Below, piece by piece: positions 36,844-47,106 of a DNA stretch of 64,000 bases (position 1 is its first letter; the number at the start of each line of letters is the position of its first letter). Source of the stretch: Deferribacter desulfuricans SSM1 (lineage in GTDB: Bacteria > Chrysiogenota > Deferribacteres > Deferribacterales > Deferribacteraceae); assembly GCF_000010985.1 (NCBI RefSeq), contig NC_013939.1:1579501-1643500 (forward strand), written 5' to 3'. The notes under the pieces are model-generated. The model was not told the DNA's origin and did not search any database. It saw only the letters and a list, made by a program, of their open reading frames with translations. The position numbers were made by a program, and so were the translations under genes.

Positions 36844-37954
36844 ATTTTTAAAAAAAATAAAAGCTATTTATCTCAAAGAATTAAAAGAGTTAAAAAGAGA
36901 CAAAATCTCTAGAATCATAGTCTTTGTGGTTCCCTTTGTAATGATGATAATTTTTGGATACGGAATGGCTTTAGATGTAAAACATATCCCTTTTACAGTA
37001 TTAGATGAAGACAAAACCTCATTAAGTAGAGAATTAATCTATAAGTTTATAAACAATAAAGAGTATTTCAATTTTTATAAATACTCTAATAGTCAAAATG
37101 AAATAATAAACTTAATTGACAAAAATATTATTAGATTTGGCTTAGTTATCCCATCAAACTTTACAGAAAGATTGAAAAACCGTAAGACTGCCAAAGTGCA
37201 AGTATTAATAGATGGAGTTTTCCCTTACCGTGCTGATGTGATCAAATCTTATGTTACATCCATGATTAACAGTTTCACATTAGAAATAAATAATATAGAT
37301 TTATCAAGCAACTTAAAAATAAATGTAAGATACTGGTTTAATGAAAATTTAGAAAATATAAAACTCACAACAAGTGGTTTACTAGCGATTATACTATTTA
37401 TAAATCCTGCTATTTTTGCATCTTTACTTATTGTAAAAGAGAAAGAGTATGGTTCTATATACAATATTTATACATCATCAATTTCAAAATTTGAGTATCT
37501 ATTTGGTAAACAGCTTTTTGCAGTATCGGTATCCATCATAAATTTTATTGTCGAATTTTTATTAATAAAATATCTTTTTGGTATCCCTTTTAAAGGGAAT
37601 TTGCCACTGTTTATATTGTCCACCTTTTTGTATATCCTTGTCTCTACCAGTCTTGGATTATTGATGTCAACATTTTTAAAAACACAAGTTTCTGCTATTG
37701 TGGGTATATCAGTCATTGCAATTATTCCTGCTTTTTTATATTCAGGTTATTTGGTGCCTGTGAGCTCCATGAGCAAAGAGGCTTTCATTCAAGCACACAT
37801 TTACCCTACATTTTATTATATGAACATTATAAAAATGAATTATCTAAAAGGGGTTAATATTAACCTTTATACTTTAAATAGTATAATTTTATTAGTTTTT
37901 TATATTATACTATTTTCGCTAACATATTTGCTATTTAAAAAGAAAGAACGATGA
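36800..37954 (+). CDS. ABC-2 type exporter permease (YbhS-like)
   Basis: 384-aa ABC-2 permease with one N-terminal helix, a ~130-residue extracytoplasmic domain and five to six C-terminal helices. KRDKISRIIVFVVPFVMMIIFGYGMALDVKH and a later VKEKEYGSIYNIY are typical. The start is uncertain: GTG at 36800 overlaps the ATPase by 44 bases, whereas TTG at 36824 has GGAGG six bases upstream and loses only eight residues. It pairs with the next gene to form the membrane channel. Confidence 0.9.
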   Translation: MSLIWRMFLSTTQNKFLKKIKAIYLKELKELKRDKISRIIVFVVPFVMMIIFGYGMALDVKHIPFTVLDEDKTSLSRELIYKFINNKEYFNFYKYSNSQNEIINLIDKNIIRFGLVIPSNFTERLKNRKTAKVQVLIDGVFPYRADVIKSYVTSMINSFTLEINNIDLSSNLKINVRYWFNENLENIKLTTSGLLAIILFINPAIFASLLIVKEKEYGSIYNIYTSSISKFEYLFGKQLFAVSVSIINFIVEFLLIKYLFGIPFKGNLPLFILSTFLYILVSTSLGLLMSTFLKTQVSAIVGISVIAIIPAFLYSGYLVPVSSMSKEAFIQAHIYPTFYYMNIIKMNYLKGVNINLYTLNSIILLVFYIILFSLTYLLFKKKER

Positions 37955-39048
37955 AGTTTTTATATTTGGTAAAAAAAGAGCTTTTACTATTTGTAAGAAA
38001 CAAGGGGTTGCTGCTATTTGTTTTGTATCTTTTTACAGGGGATATTTACATAGCAGCAAACGGAATCGACCTAAGTTTAAAACATGCCAAATTTTATACA
38101 TTAGATTATGATATGAGCTATGAGTCAAGAGATATTGTTTCAAAGTTAGTCCCTCCATGGTTTGATTTTAAAGGTTATATAACTGATTCAAAAGAGATTG
38201 AATCTTATTTGATGAGGGATAAAGCTGTTGGGATTATTGTAATACCAGAAGATTTCAGTGAAAAACTAAAAGAAAATAAGCTCGATCTAGCATTTTTTTT
38301 AAATGGCGCTGACGCTAGTACTGGTTATCTTTTTGCTGGATATACTGGAAGCATAATTACTGATTATTATTTAGAAAAAGTCAAAAATTACCAAAGAAAT
38401 TTTTCAAAGATAGATTTACGAAACAGAGTTCTTTACAATCCAAACACAGAGTCAAAATATTTTTTAGGTCTATCAGAACTTTTTTCAGTTATAACGCTAC
38501 TTGTTTTAATATTACCAGCAGCATCAATTATTAGAGAAAAAGATGAGGGGAACATTGAAATGATTCTCATATCCCCATTAAGCATTAGAAAACTTATAGC
38601 AGCAAAACTTGTAGCTATGACAATTATAATACTCTTAGGAACAACAATTAGCGTAAATCTCATATTAAAAACGGTCTTGCACATCCCAGTTAGAGGAAAT
38701 CAATTACTATTTTTAATATTAACAGCAGGATACATTTTTACAACAATGGGTTTATCACTATTTATAGCATCCATATCATCAAATATGCTTCAAGTTTCAC
38801 AGTTAGCTATACTCTTTTTATTACCAATACTTTTCCTCTCAGGGTCTTGGACACCATATGAATCTATGCCACTTATTTTTCAAAAGCTTACATACTTGTC
38901 TCCACTAAAATACTATTTAGATGCAGGTTATGCCATAATTATAAAAGGTTTAGATTTCAGTTTTGTATGGTTTTACATTCTTATGATGTTTCTAATGGGG
39001 TTACCTCTTTTCATTTTCGGAACATTTTTTATCAACAAAAAACTTTAA
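37951..39048 (+). CDS. ABC-2 type exporter permease (YbhR-like)
   Basis: 365-aa partner permease with the same layout as the previous gene: an N-terminal helix, an extracytoplasmic domain (about residues 30-165) and five to six C-terminal helices. IIREKDEGNIEMILISPLSI near residue 190 is the conserved cytoplasmic loop contacting the ATPase, and FLSGSWTPYESMP near residue 290 is typical. It overlaps its partner by four bases and ends the exporter operon. Confidence 0.91.
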   Translation: MKFLYLVKKELLLFVRNKGLLLFVLYLFTGDIYIAANGIDLSLKHAKFYTLDYDMSYESRDIVSKLVPPWFDFKGYITDSKEIESYLMRDKAVGIIVIPEDFSEKLKENKLDLAFFLNGADASTGYLFAGYTGSIITDYYLEKVKNYQRNFSKIDLRNRVLYNPNTESKYFLGLSELFSVITLLVLILPAASIIREKDEGNIEMILISPLSIRKLIAAKLVAMTIIILLGTTISVNLILKTVLHIPVRGNQLLFLILTAGYIFTTMGLSLFIASISSNMLQVSQLAILFLLPILFLSGSWTPYESMPLIFQKLTYLSPLKYYLDAGYAIIIKGLDFSFVWFYILMMFLMGLPLFIFGTFFINKKL

Positions 39049-39122
39049 AATTTTGGATATTTCATTTTTTAAAACAATCATATTGTGCTATAATATTATA
39101 AAATTAACCAGGAGAGAGTTGT

Positions 39123-39566
39123 ATGAAAAAATTTATCATTGTTATCATCTTTCTTATCCAAACCACAATCTATAGTTATGCTGATATGAACAGTATGACA
39201 GACGCTTTAAGCACATTTATCACATCAGATCTTTTAAGTAGCTATGCAACAATCAACACAGTTGCAGATTTGTATGAGTATGGCCATTATGACAACGATA
39301 AAACGCTAAATCTTATCTCCGTTCAAGATGCACTTATAGATCAAAAACAACAATCGATTAAAAAACTTATTGATTCAGATGATTTCGTTGGGGAAGATGT
39401 ACAATTTGGATATGATCTTATACAAACTTATGGTTTTATGAAACAGGAAATAAAATACTTTTACGATTATATGAAAAACAGAAATGACCAAAACGCTGTA
39501 AAAAATTTCCATTATTTTAGAGAAAAAGCTTGGAGCAATATTCAAAGGTTACTCGATTTAAAATAA
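39123..39566 (+). CDS. Predicted secreted protein of unknown function
   Basis: 147 aa starting with a clear Sec signal peptide (KKFIIVIIFLIQTTIYSYA, cleavage near residue 20). The mature part is about 127 residues, mostly helical, without cysteines, and rich in Asp, Tyr and Gln. I recognise no domain. A GGAGAG site precedes the ATG and a TATAAT box sits at 39089-39094, so it probably has its own transcript. It may be a periplasmic helical bundle; no more can be said. Confidence 0.72.
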   Translation: MKKFIIVIIFLIQTTIYSYADMNSMTDALSTFITSDLLSSYATINTVADLYEYGHYDNDKTLNLISVQDALIDQKQQSIKKLIDSDDFVGEDVQFGYDLIQTYGFMKQEIKYFYDYMKNRNDQNAVKNFHYFREKAWSNIQRLLDLK

Positions 39567-39592
39567 TTTAATCATTAACCCCTTATTTACTA

Positions 39593-39940
39593 TCACTGTT
39601 TTTCTATCTGGATTCTATTCTCTTTAATAATGGTCCACCTGTTAGAGAAATTTTTAAGGTAAGTGGTACATTTATTTACAATTATACTGTTTTCCTCAAA
39701 ATCTTGGATAAACTCCTTAGAAACAACTTTTGCAAAACTACCTTTAGTGTCACAATCCAAAATCTCCATTTTCTTTAAGATTACACTTTTCGAAAATTTT
39801 TTCATAAAAATGATATAATCATCTTTTGAAGGATAAAAGTTTTTCATTATGCTTTTATCATCATACATGTCATATATTTTACCAAATTCTTTGTTTTTCA
39901 AATGTTCTGCTCTTTTCAATATTAAGCTAACTGGATCCAT
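39593..39940 (-). CDS. Small protein of unknown function next to hflX
   Basis: 115 aa, soluble, no signal peptide. The opening ILKRAEHLKNKEFGKIYDMYDDKS and the later FAKVVSKEFIQDFEENSIIVNKCTTYLKN resemble the helix-then-sheet layout of NTF2/SnoaL-like or YchJ-like domains, but this is only a pattern impression. It overlaps the 3' end of hflX by 14 bases, so the two are probably expressed together. Confidence 0.65.
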   Translation of the reverse strand: MDPVSLILKRAEHLKNKEFGKIYDMYDDKSIMKNFYPSKDDYIIFMKKFSKSVILKKMEILDCDTKGSFAKVVSKEFIQDFEENSIIVNKCTTYLKNFSNRWTIIKENRIQIEKQ

Positions 39941-41567
39941 TTTTTACCTTTTGTCTAAAAAGTATATAAAATATTCTATTTAATAACTCATTAAATGTTT
40001 TTCTATTTATTGCAGAGATAAAAATCGCTTTTGGAAATTCATTTTTTAGCTCTTTAAGACTTTCTTCATCCAACAGATCTATTTTGTTAAACACTAATAT
40101 TTGTTCCACATCTATCAAATTAAGCTCTTCTAATATTTTGTTTACGCTTTCAATCTGTTTTCTAAATTCTGGATTTGAAATATCAACAACATGTAAAAAA
40201 AGGTCTGCGTCATACAGCTCATCCAAAGTGGATTTAAATGCGTCTTTTAAATCCTCTGGTAAATCTCTAATAAAACCAACAGTATCAGTGATAATAATCT
40301 CTTTTTCTTCAGGAAACCTTAGCCTTTTTGAGCTAGTATCAAGGGTAGCAAACATTAAATTGTCAGCGTAAATACTACTATTAGTTAAACTATTAATCAG
40401 GGTTGTTTTGCCGGCATTCGTATACCCTACAATAGATACAGTAGGTATTTCTCTCTGCAATCTTCTTTTTCTTTGGGTATATCTCACCTTCGAAATTTGC
40501 TTAAGTTTCCTATTTAAAAACGCAATCCTATCTTTTATCCTTCTTCTGTCTATCTCAAGTTTTGTTTCACCAGGTCCTCTACCACCAATACCACCAGTGA
40601 GTCTTGATAAAGAATCATCTTTTACACTCAATCTTGGCATTATATATTTAAGCTGCGCCAATTCAACTTTTAATTTACCTTCATCTGTATGTGCCCTTTT
40701 TGCAAATATATCTAAAATTAGCTGTGTTCTATCCATAATTTTTAACTCAACAATTTTGCTTATTTCTTTTGCCTGTGAAGGTTGTAGATTATTATCAAAT
40801 ATTATATAATCTGCTCCAATTTGATATGCTTTAATAGCTAAATCTTTTAGTTTACCAACTCCAAGTAAATATTTTGGATCAACTTTATTCCTAATCTGAT
40901 AAACTGTATCTAAAACATTGAGTCCAGCACTCCTTGCTAACTCCTTTAATTCTTCAAGAGCCATCTTCGCTTCGGTTTTTGATTTAAACACTCCAGCCAG
41001 TATTGCATTGTTTCCACTGCTTACTTGAAATAATGCTGCTGTTTTATCTTCTATTTCTTTTTCCAGTTCTCTAATAAATTCCAAAAAATTAATATTTTGA
41101 TTATAAACATCTTTTTCATCAAGATAATCATACGTTTTATTTTCTATATTTGGAGGTAATAAATAAATTGTATCCATACTCTTTGGTAAGCCCGCTTCAT
41201 CTACATAAATTGCAGTCAACGAATCTAATCTTAACATTGCCAAATCTGTAATATCATCATCGTTTATCGGTTCACCATATAAATGGGTGTGGACAAGCCT
41301 AAGCCCTCTCAACTTACCAGGAACAAGTCTAAATCTCTTGAGCTCTGGAATAAAAATGGATCTATTGTCGCCAACAATCACATATTGCACTTCATTTTGT
41401 CTATCAATTAATAAACCAATTTGTCTGTTAACTTCTTTAGAAAGAGCAGAAACCTGTTTAGCCAACTCCACAGATATGATATTATCTGTCTTAAACCTTT
41501 TTCTATCAAGTTTTTCTAATCTCTTTATAAAGGATTGTTTTAAATCTTTTAATTCACCTGTTAAAAT
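39927..41567 (-). CDS. hflX: HflX-family ribosome-associated GTPase
   Basis: GTPase that splits stalled 70S ribosomes after stress. An N-terminal HflX domain (LSKEVNRQIGLLIDR; GKLRGLRLVHTHLYGEP) is followed by a middle region and the G domain, with GYTNAGKTTLINSL, DTVGFIRDLP and NKIDL. The 5' end is odd. The frame stays open to 41657, but that part lies in repeat DNA and upstream of the promoter. The ribosome site AGGAGG (41574-41579) is followed six bases later, in frame, by ATT (41565-41567), not ATG. An ATG at 41570-41572 is out of frame by one base. Either ATT is the start or one T is missing from the TTTT run. Confidence 0.9.
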   Translation of the reverse strand: MLTGELKDLKQSFIKRLEKLDRKRFKTDNIISVELAKQVSALSKEVNRQIGLLIDRQNEVQYVIVGDNRSIFIPELKRFRLVPGKLRGLRLVHTHLYGEPINDDDITDLAMLRLDSLTAIYVDEAGLPKSMDTIYLLPPNIENKTYDYLDEKDVYNQNINFLEFIRELEKEIEDKTAALFQVSSGNNAILAGVFKSKTEAKMALEELKELARSAGLNVLDTVYQIRNKVDPKYLLGVGKLKDLAIKAYQIGADYIIFDNNLQPSQAKEISKIVELKIMDRTQLILDIFAKRAHTDEGKLKVELAQLKYIMPRLSVKDDSLSRLTGGIGGRGPGETKLEIDRRRIKDRIAFLNRKLKQISKVRYTQRKRRLQREIPTVSIVGYTNAGKTTLINSLTNSSIYADNLMFATLDTSSKRLRFPEEKEIIITDTVGFIRDLPEDLKDAFKSTLDELYDADLFLHVVDISNPEFRKQIESVNKILEELNLIDVEQILVFNKIDLLDEESLKELKNEFPKAIFISAINRKTFNELLNRIFYILFRQKVKNGSS

Positions 41568-41595
41568 ATCATCCCTCCTAAACTTTTTAATGATA

Positions 41596-41623
41596 ATTAT
41601 AGTAGTTACACTCTTTCTTGCAA
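41596..41623 (-). promoter_or_regulatory. hflX promoter
   Basis: Minus-strand TTGCAA (41618-41623) and a perfect TATAAT (41596-41601) are spaced by 16 bases. Transcription would start near 41589, ten bases before the AGGAGG site, excluding the longer reading frame as the real hflX start. Confidence 0.65.
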
Positions 41624-41640
41624 TACAAATAATTGAGGTT

Positions 41641-41821
41641 GTTGCACAATAGGTCAATTTTTTGATATCAATGTAGTATTGATATTGCTTTCCCCACCAT
41701 TAGCTTTTAAACTTTGATAGTTATACACACACTGAATGGCAGGGTCGCAATGACCAATTTCCCAGTCATTGCGAGCGTCAGCAAAGCAATCTGAGGTGCT
41801 TAACAATTATTATTGTGCAGC
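41641..41821. mobile_element. Dispersed palindromic repeat, copy 5 (MITE-like, complete ends)
   Basis: 181-bp element with ends GTTGCACAAT (41641) and ATTGTGCAGC (41821 side) in inverted orientation. The core TCGCAATGAC ... GTCATTGCGA is followed by GCGTCAGCAAAGCAATCTGA. Its left part, including CAATTTTTTGATATCA and TTGATAGTTATAC, matches copy 6 at 49.45 kb, so both share more than the hairpin. Confidence 0.8.
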
Positions 41822-41898
41822 ACCCTCTAATTATAAATTTTTTGCTTGAGATTGGGATAGATTTTAAATAAACTAAAGAAAATTTAAGAGGTATGAAA

Positions 41899-43116
41899 AT
41901 GATAAACCCATTTGATGCGCTTGAATTAATTTTATCAAACGTTAAAGAGGTAGGATATGAATATATCCCTGTTTTCGATGCTTTAAATAGAGTAGGATTT
42001 GAAAATGTAAAATCTAAGGTTAACCTCCCTTCTTTTAATAATTCTGCAATGGATGGATATGCCATAAAATTTGAAGCATTGGAAAACTATCCTAACGGCC
42101 TTAAAATCATTGGCACTATAAAAGCTGGTGATATGAAAGAATATAATCTCACAGATTCTCAAACATGTTATAAAATTATGACCGGAGCAAAATTACCAGA
42201 AGGTGCAGATACTGTTGTAGAATACGAAAAAACAGAAAATCCCGAACCAGATATATGTAAAATTGTTGGTAATGTAAAACCTGGTGCAAATATTAGAAAA
42301 ATTGGTGAAGATATTAAAGCTGGTGAGATCATTGAGATAAAAGGGAAAAAATTAAAACCTTGGGACATCTCAAGACTTATAAGCTGTGGTTTAACAAATA
42401 TAAAAGTTTATAGAAAATTAAGAGTTGCTGTATTAGCAACAGGTGATGAATTAATTATGCCAGGGGAACAATTAAAAGAAGGTGTTTATGATAGCAACAG
42501 TTTTGCAATCAAAAATCTTTTATTATCAAACAATATAGATGTCAGCTATTTAGGGATATCAAAAGACAATATTGAAGATTTTGAAAAAATATTTGAATCT
42601 TTCTCAAACTATGATGCAATAATAAGTAGTGCAGGTATATCATTTGGTGATTACGATGTAGTTACAAACGTTTTTAAAGAAAAAGGTATTGAATGGATTT
42701 TTAAAAACGTCAAACAAAAACCAGGGAAGCCTTTTTCTTTTGCACTTTTAAATGACGGTACCCCTTATTTTGCTCTACCTGGTAACCCTGTAAGTTCCTT
42801 CTTTTGCACTTTTTTCTATATTCTCCCTGCATTAAGAAAAATGATGGGAGACAATAATTTTAAAAATAAATCTATTTATGCAACATTAGCTGGTGATATG
42901 CTCAAAAAAAATAATAGGTTCCACTTCAATAGGGTAACAGTTAAATACAGCAATGAATCATTTATTGCGATCCCATTTAAAACTCAAGACTCTCATATAA
43001 TATCATCACTCTTTTATGGGAATGCTTTTGCAGTTATCGAAGACGAAAGAACTGGAGTAATAAAAACTGGGGAAAAGGTTAAATGTTATATATACGATTA
43101 TGACTCAGTCTTCTGA
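41899..43116 (+). CDS. moeA: Molybdopterin molybdenumtransferase
   Basis: Inserts molybdate into adenylylated molybdopterin to form the molybdenum cofactor. Typical segments are LPSFNNSAMDGYAI near residue 45, KIMTGAKLPEGADTVVEYE near 95, VAVLATGDEL near 180 and SSAGISFGDYD...VKQKPGKPF...LPGNPVSSF in the MoCF-binding domain. AGAGGT lies six bases before the ATG at 41899; another ATG two codons upstream is too close to it. It overlaps the next gene by 17 bases. Its presence implies molybdoenzymes elsewhere in the genome. Confidence 0.94.
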   Translation: MINPFDALELILSNVKEVGYEYIPVFDALNRVGFENVKSKVNLPSFNNSAMDGYAIKFEALENYPNGLKIIGTIKAGDMKEYNLTDSQTCYKIMTGAKLPEGADTVVEYEKTENPEPDICKIVGNVKPGANIRKIGEDIKAGEIIEIKGKKLKPWDISRLISCGLTNIKVYRKLRVAVLATGDELIMPGEQLKEGVYDSNSFAIKNLLLSNNIDVSYLGISKDNIEDFEKIFESFSNYDAIISSAGISFGDYDVVTNVFKEKGIEWIFKNVKQKPGKPFSFALLNDGTPYFALPGNPVSSFFCTFFYILPALRKMMGDNNFKNKSIYATLAGDMLKKNNRFHFNRVTVKYSNESFIAIPFKTQDSHIISSLFYGNAFAVIEDERTGVIKTGEKVKCYIYDYDSVF

Positions 43117-43759
43117 ATTTTCAATTGTTTATCAAGATAATGATATTATAGTATTAAATAAATCTCACTCAATACTTGTTATCCCTGATAGATACAATAA
43201 AAACATACCCTCAATTAAAAATATACTTCAAAGGGAGTTTAATGAAATTTATGTGGTTCACAGACTAGATTTTGGGACAGGAGGATTAATAGTTTTTGCC
43301 AAAAATAGATATAGCCACAAATCGCTTTCTACTCAATTTTCCAAAAATCAAATAGTTAAAAAATATTTATGCATAACAGATGGAGTTATCAAATATCCTT
43401 TTACTTCCTTGCTCCCAATATCTAAGAGAAATTATCATGGAAAATACAAAATAAATTTCAAAAGTGGAAGAAAAAGTATTACAACTTTTATCCCTATAAA
43501 TTACAACAATAAATACTCATTAATTGAAGCTATACCCAAAACGGGTAGATCGCATCAAATTAGAGTGCATTTAAAAGCTTATAAGGCACCATTGTATCAA
43601 GATTTTTTATACAATAAGAAAATAGATGATAAAAGATTAACACTTTTTGCTTACTATTTAAGTTTTACTCATCCTACAAAAAATAAAAAAGTGGAATTTA
43701 AAATTAAACTAAGCGATTTTATGAATGAAAAATTAAAAGAAACAGGTCTAATCAAATAA
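43100..43759 (+). CDS. RluA-family RNA pseudouridine synthase
   Basis: 219-aa enzyme converting uridine to pseudouridine in RNA. The catalytic-Asp motif HRLDFGTGGLIVFAK is at about residues 52-66, with TGRSHQIRVHLK near 155 and a C-terminal FTHPT motif typical of the family. It has no S4 RNA-binding domain and is shorter than RluC/RluD, resembling RluA/TruC-type enzymes; the target site cannot be predicted. It overlaps moeA by 17 bases. Confidence 0.88.
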   Translation: MTQSSEFSIVYQDNDIIVLNKSHSILVIPDRYNKNIPSIKNILQREFNEIYVVHRLDFGTGGLIVFAKNRYSHKSLSTQFSKNQIVKKYLCITDGVIKYPFTSLLPISKRNYHGKYKINFKSGRKSITTFIPINYNNKYSLIEAIPKTGRSHQIRVHLKAYKAPLYQDFLYNKKIDDKRLTLFAYYLSFTHPTKNKKVEFKIKLSDFMNEKLKETGLIK

Positions 43760-43762
43760 GTT

Positions 43763-43785
43763 GCGGCCACTAACTATGTGGCCGC
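43763..43785. terminator. Hairpin between convergent pseudouridine synthase and MCP genes
   Basis: Perfect 8-bp stem GCGGCCAC / GTGGCCGC with a 7-base loop. It is far more GC-rich than its surroundings. Short T-rich stretches flank it, so it probably stops transcription from both sides. Confidence 0.6.
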
Positions 43786-43792
43786 TCTCAAT

Positions 43793-45790
43793 TTATACCC
43801 TAAACCTTTTTGCCAATTCTGATAATTCTTTGTTTATCTCAACAAGTTTATTAGATAAATTAAACACCTCTTGAACTTTATCACTACATTCCATATTAGT
43901 ATTGTTGATATTATTTAGAGATTCAACAATTGAACTCACAGCCATATTCAATTCTTCTATCATATTTGCTATCGGATTTATCGCATTTATAGATTCTTCT
44001 AATCTTTCAATATTATTACTAAAATTAGTACCTACAGATCTTAACTGCTCGATTTTATCTTCCAATGACAAAATACCATCATTAACAGTTAATACTGACT
44101 CATCGATTTCATGGTTTATTTTTTTTATCATATCAGAAATATCGTTTACCGACTTTGCTGTCTTTTCTGCTAATTTTCTCACTTCATCAGCAACAACTGC
44201 AAAACCTCTCCCCTGCTCACCTGCCCTAGCAGCTTCTATTGCTGCATTTAATGCCAATAAATTAGTCTGATCCGCAATATCTATAATAATACTAATAACA
44301 TCATTTATTTGCTTACTTGCTTCTTTTAGATTTGATAGAGTAACAGAAGCCTTACCAAGATCCTGTGATATAACATTTACTTCATTAATAGAACTATTTA
44401 AATGTTCATTACCTGATAATATATCCTCTCTCACTTCATTTAAATTTGTCAAAGAGTTATTAACATTACTGGCAATTTCAGCCGCACTTTGAGAAAGCTC
44501 TTCGGTTGCTGCAACTGTGGAATCTATATTATAACTAACATCTTTAAAAGAACATGACATATTATTCATCTCTTCTTCTAAAGAATCACCAACTTCTTTT
44601 AACACATTAATAGCATTAAGAATATTTACAATCATTTCTTTTAATTTGTTTTTCATCTCATTTAGTGAATTGCCCAATGTAGCCAATTCATCCTTATTTT
44701 TGACAATAATATCTTCTATATTTAGATCACCCTCTTCAATCTTTTTAGCAACTTTTACAGCATCATTAATAGCTCTACTAATTTTATTAGAAGTAAAAAT
44801 ACCTATCACAACACCTAATATTAATGAAACCACAATTGCTAAAATCAACACATTTGAAGAATTGCCAATCATAGAATCAATAGATTTAAAGGTATTCTTT
44901 ACATTTTTATTTGAAAATTTAACAAGATTTTCTATCTGAACAGCTAACTTCTCATTTAAGTCATCAACTTTCTTGATAATTTCTCTTAAAGAATTGTCTA
45001 CGTTAATTTTATGTAAATAACTCTTATATAATATTTTGGCTTGATTTTGTATTTCGGTATTTAAAGAGATAAGTTTTTTTAAATGTTCTAATTTCTTGTT
45101 ATCATCGATTTTATCAACAACAATACCTTGATACTTGCCACCTTTAATCAAAGTATTGATAGCAGCTACCATTGCTCTCGAATAACTGATCATAGAATCT
45201 TTAGCATCTTCTATATCATATTCATCTGTAAAGCTAATGAGTAAAGAGGAATAAATTTTAATCTGTAAAATATCTTCCATTATCTTGCTTAATAACATTA
45301 AGGTATTGTGATCTTTTACACCTCTACTAACAATAAAAGTTTCCCCTTTTTGTTGTCTATATAAGCTGTCAATTTTATCAAAAACGGCATTAACCTTATC
45401 AACATATTGCAAATACTCTTTTTTTAAGGTTATCAGTTGATTTGAATATTCTGGAATTAGTTTATAATCTTTCTGAATCTTTTTAATATCTTTATGTTTT
45501 ATAAGTTTTATACTATTTTCAGTATTTTTTAAATATTTTGAGAGCTCTTTTTCATAATTTCCTATCTCACTAACATCGTTTGTAACTTTGATATCTTTCA
45601 ATAACGAAGAGATTTTTAAAAACTGAGACTGTAAGTCCTTTAATTGAGTTTGTACATTTATTGCATTTTTCACATCTTTCTCAATTCCGTTGGCAATTTT
45701 CTTAAAAGAGGTTATTGCAAAAAGTCCTGCAATTAGAAAAAGTGCAGTAATTAATAAATAAGATGCAATTATTTTTGTTTTAATACTCAC
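43793..45790 (-). CDS. Methyl-accepting chemotaxis protein
   Basis: 665-aa chemoreceptor. The first transmembrane helix is at about residues 5-27, then a long helical periplasmic sensor of about 280 residues (HBM-size rather than the common 4HB), the second helix near 313-332, a HAMP domain and the signalling domain with the invariant hairpin [20 protein letters not shown] and [16 protein letters not shown]. The GTG at 45790 is chosen: GGGAGG lies seven bases upstream, and the longer frame from 45853 adds no meaningful sequence. It stands alone, with no chemotaxis genes nearby. The ligand is unknown. Confidence 0.93.
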   Translation of the reverse strand: MSIKTKIIASYLLITALFLIAGLFAITSFKKIANGIEKDVKNAINVQTQLKDLQSQFLKISSLLKDIKVTNDVSEIGNYEKELSKYLKNTENSIKLIKHKDIKKIQKDYKLIPEYSNQLITLKKEYLQYVDKVNAVFDKIDSLYRQQKGETFIVSRGVKDHNTLMLLSKIMEDILQIKIYSSLLISFTDEYDIEDAKDSMISYSRAMVAAINTLIKGGKYQGIVVDKIDDNKKLEHLKKLISLNTEIQNQAKILYKSYLHKINVDNSLREIIKKVDDLNEKLAVQIENLVKFSNKNVKNTFKSIDSMIGNSSNVLILAIVVSLILGVVIGIFTSNKISRAINDAVKVAKKIEEGDLNIEDIIVKNKDELATLGNSLNEMKNKLKEMIVNILNAINVLKEVGDSLEEEMNNMSCSFKDVSYNIDSTVAATEELSQSAAEIASNVNNSLTNLNEVREDILSGNEHLNSSINEVNVISQDLGKASVTLSNLKEASKQINDVISIIIDIADQTNLLALNAAIEAARAGEQGRGFAVVADEVRKLAEKTAKSVNDISDMIKKINHEIDESVLTVNDGILSLEDKIEQLRSVGTNFSNNIERLEESINAINPIANMIEELNMAVSSIVESLNNINNTNMECSDKVQEVFNLSNKLVEINKELSELAKRFRV

Positions 45791-45990
45791 AACACACCTC
45801 CCAGAACAAATAAAAAATCGGCTGTATTTCTTGAAACTTAATAAAAATATCATAAAAAACTATGAAAAAAAAGATTAAATAAACTGAATTAATAAAATTT
45901 TTTAATTAAACTATCACATTATATAGTTTTATAACAAATTATAGGTTAAACATTCTTAATATATTTAAATTCTAAATATTTTTTTATAAG

Positions 45991-47106
45991 TTATTGTATA
46001 AACTGCAACTTAGCATATTTATAATAAGACGAGTCCAACAATGCTACAACATACTCTGTTTTATCTCTAAAATCGGCCAAATATTTTTTAGATAATCTTT
46101 TAGTCGGAGATTTAAATCTTAGCGGATTTATCCAACTACCATTTTTCATTATTCTATAATCCACATGTGGACCAGTTGCATACCCAGTCATCCCAACATA
46201 ACCTATAACATCACCTTGTCTTACATAAGAACCAACTCTAATCCCTTTTTTAAACCTCGACATATGTAAATAATACGTATAATACCCGTTATTATGTTTT
46301 AATTTAATATAATATCCATTTGCTTTTGTAAAACCTTTTTTCACCACTTTTCCGTCAGCTGTAGCATGAATAGGTGTACCGATTGGAGCTGCATAATCAA
46401 CTCCATAATGCGGTCTATAAACATGTAAAACAGGGTGTAATCTTCTATACTTAAATGACGATGTAATTCTTCCAAACTTCAAAGGAGCCTTTAAAAACCC
46501 CTTTTTCAAAGAATTCCCTTCTGGTGTAAAGTACCCTTTTGTATATTTATTTTCATAATATAAAGCTCTTATGTGTCTCCCCTGATTAATAAAATCTGCT
46601 CCCAATATCTTGCCATAACCTATAAATTTCCCTCTACAAAAAAGCTTCTCAACCACAACATAAAACTGATCACCCTTTCTAATATCCTTAAAAAAATCTA
46701 TCTCCCACTCGAAAATCTCTGCTAATCTCACAGCAAGAATATCATCCTCTCCTGCTTTTTTGACTGCATAAAAAAGGCTGTCATCTATTTCTCCAGAAAC
46801 TACAGTAACAAGTCTATGTATAGGATATTTTACTTCCTTAACATCTTTATTAATCAAATTGATAACAATATCTCTTGTAATACCATCGTGAACTACTAGC
46901 TCATCTTTTAAAAATTCATATGTTTGTCCAATTTTTAATTCAAATCCCAACTTTTTAATCTTTTTAGATACGGAAAGTATCTCCTGGGGGTTCATATATG
47001 GTGATAAAAGTTGGTAAACTGTATCTCCAGGTTTCACAGTAAGAGCGTACAGCTTTGACGACATTAAAAATAATACAAAAATGATAAGCAATTTTATATA
47101 TTTCAT
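45991..47106 (-). CDS. Secreted M23-family peptidoglycan endopeptidase
   Basis: 371 aa with a signal peptide ([16 protein letters not shown]). A LysM/OapA-like N-terminal region begins with [11 protein letters not shown]. The zinc peptidase domain, from about residue 215, carries [30 protein letters not shown] and the metal-binding HVDYRI near residue 315. It resembles MepM-type endopeptidases that cut cross-links in the cell wall. It overlaps dedA by four bases. Confidence 0.92.
   Translation of the reverse strand: MKYIKLLIIFVLFLMSSKLYALTVKPGDTVYQLLSPYMNPQEILSVSKKIKKLGFELKIGQTYEFLKDELVVHDGITRDIVINLINKDVKEVKYPIHRLVTVVSGEIDDSLFYAVKKAGEDDILAVRLAEIFEWEIDFFKDIRKGDQFYVVVEKLFCRGKFIGYGKILGADFINQGRHIRALYYENKYTKGYFTPEGNSLKKGFLKAPLKFGRITSSFKYRRLHPVLHVYRPHYGVDYAAPIGTPIHATADGKVVKKGFTKANGYYIKLKHNNGYYTYYLHMSRFKKGIRVGSYVRQGDVIGYVGMTGYATGPHVDYRIMKNGSWINPLRFKSPTKRLSKKYLADFRDKTEYVVALLDSSYYKYAKLQFIQ

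Noticed and set aside
41568-41657. N-terminal extension of the hflX frame to 41657
   Set aside because: It is encoded by repeat-edge and promoter DNA, lies upstream of the predicted transcription start and has no HflX-like sequence.
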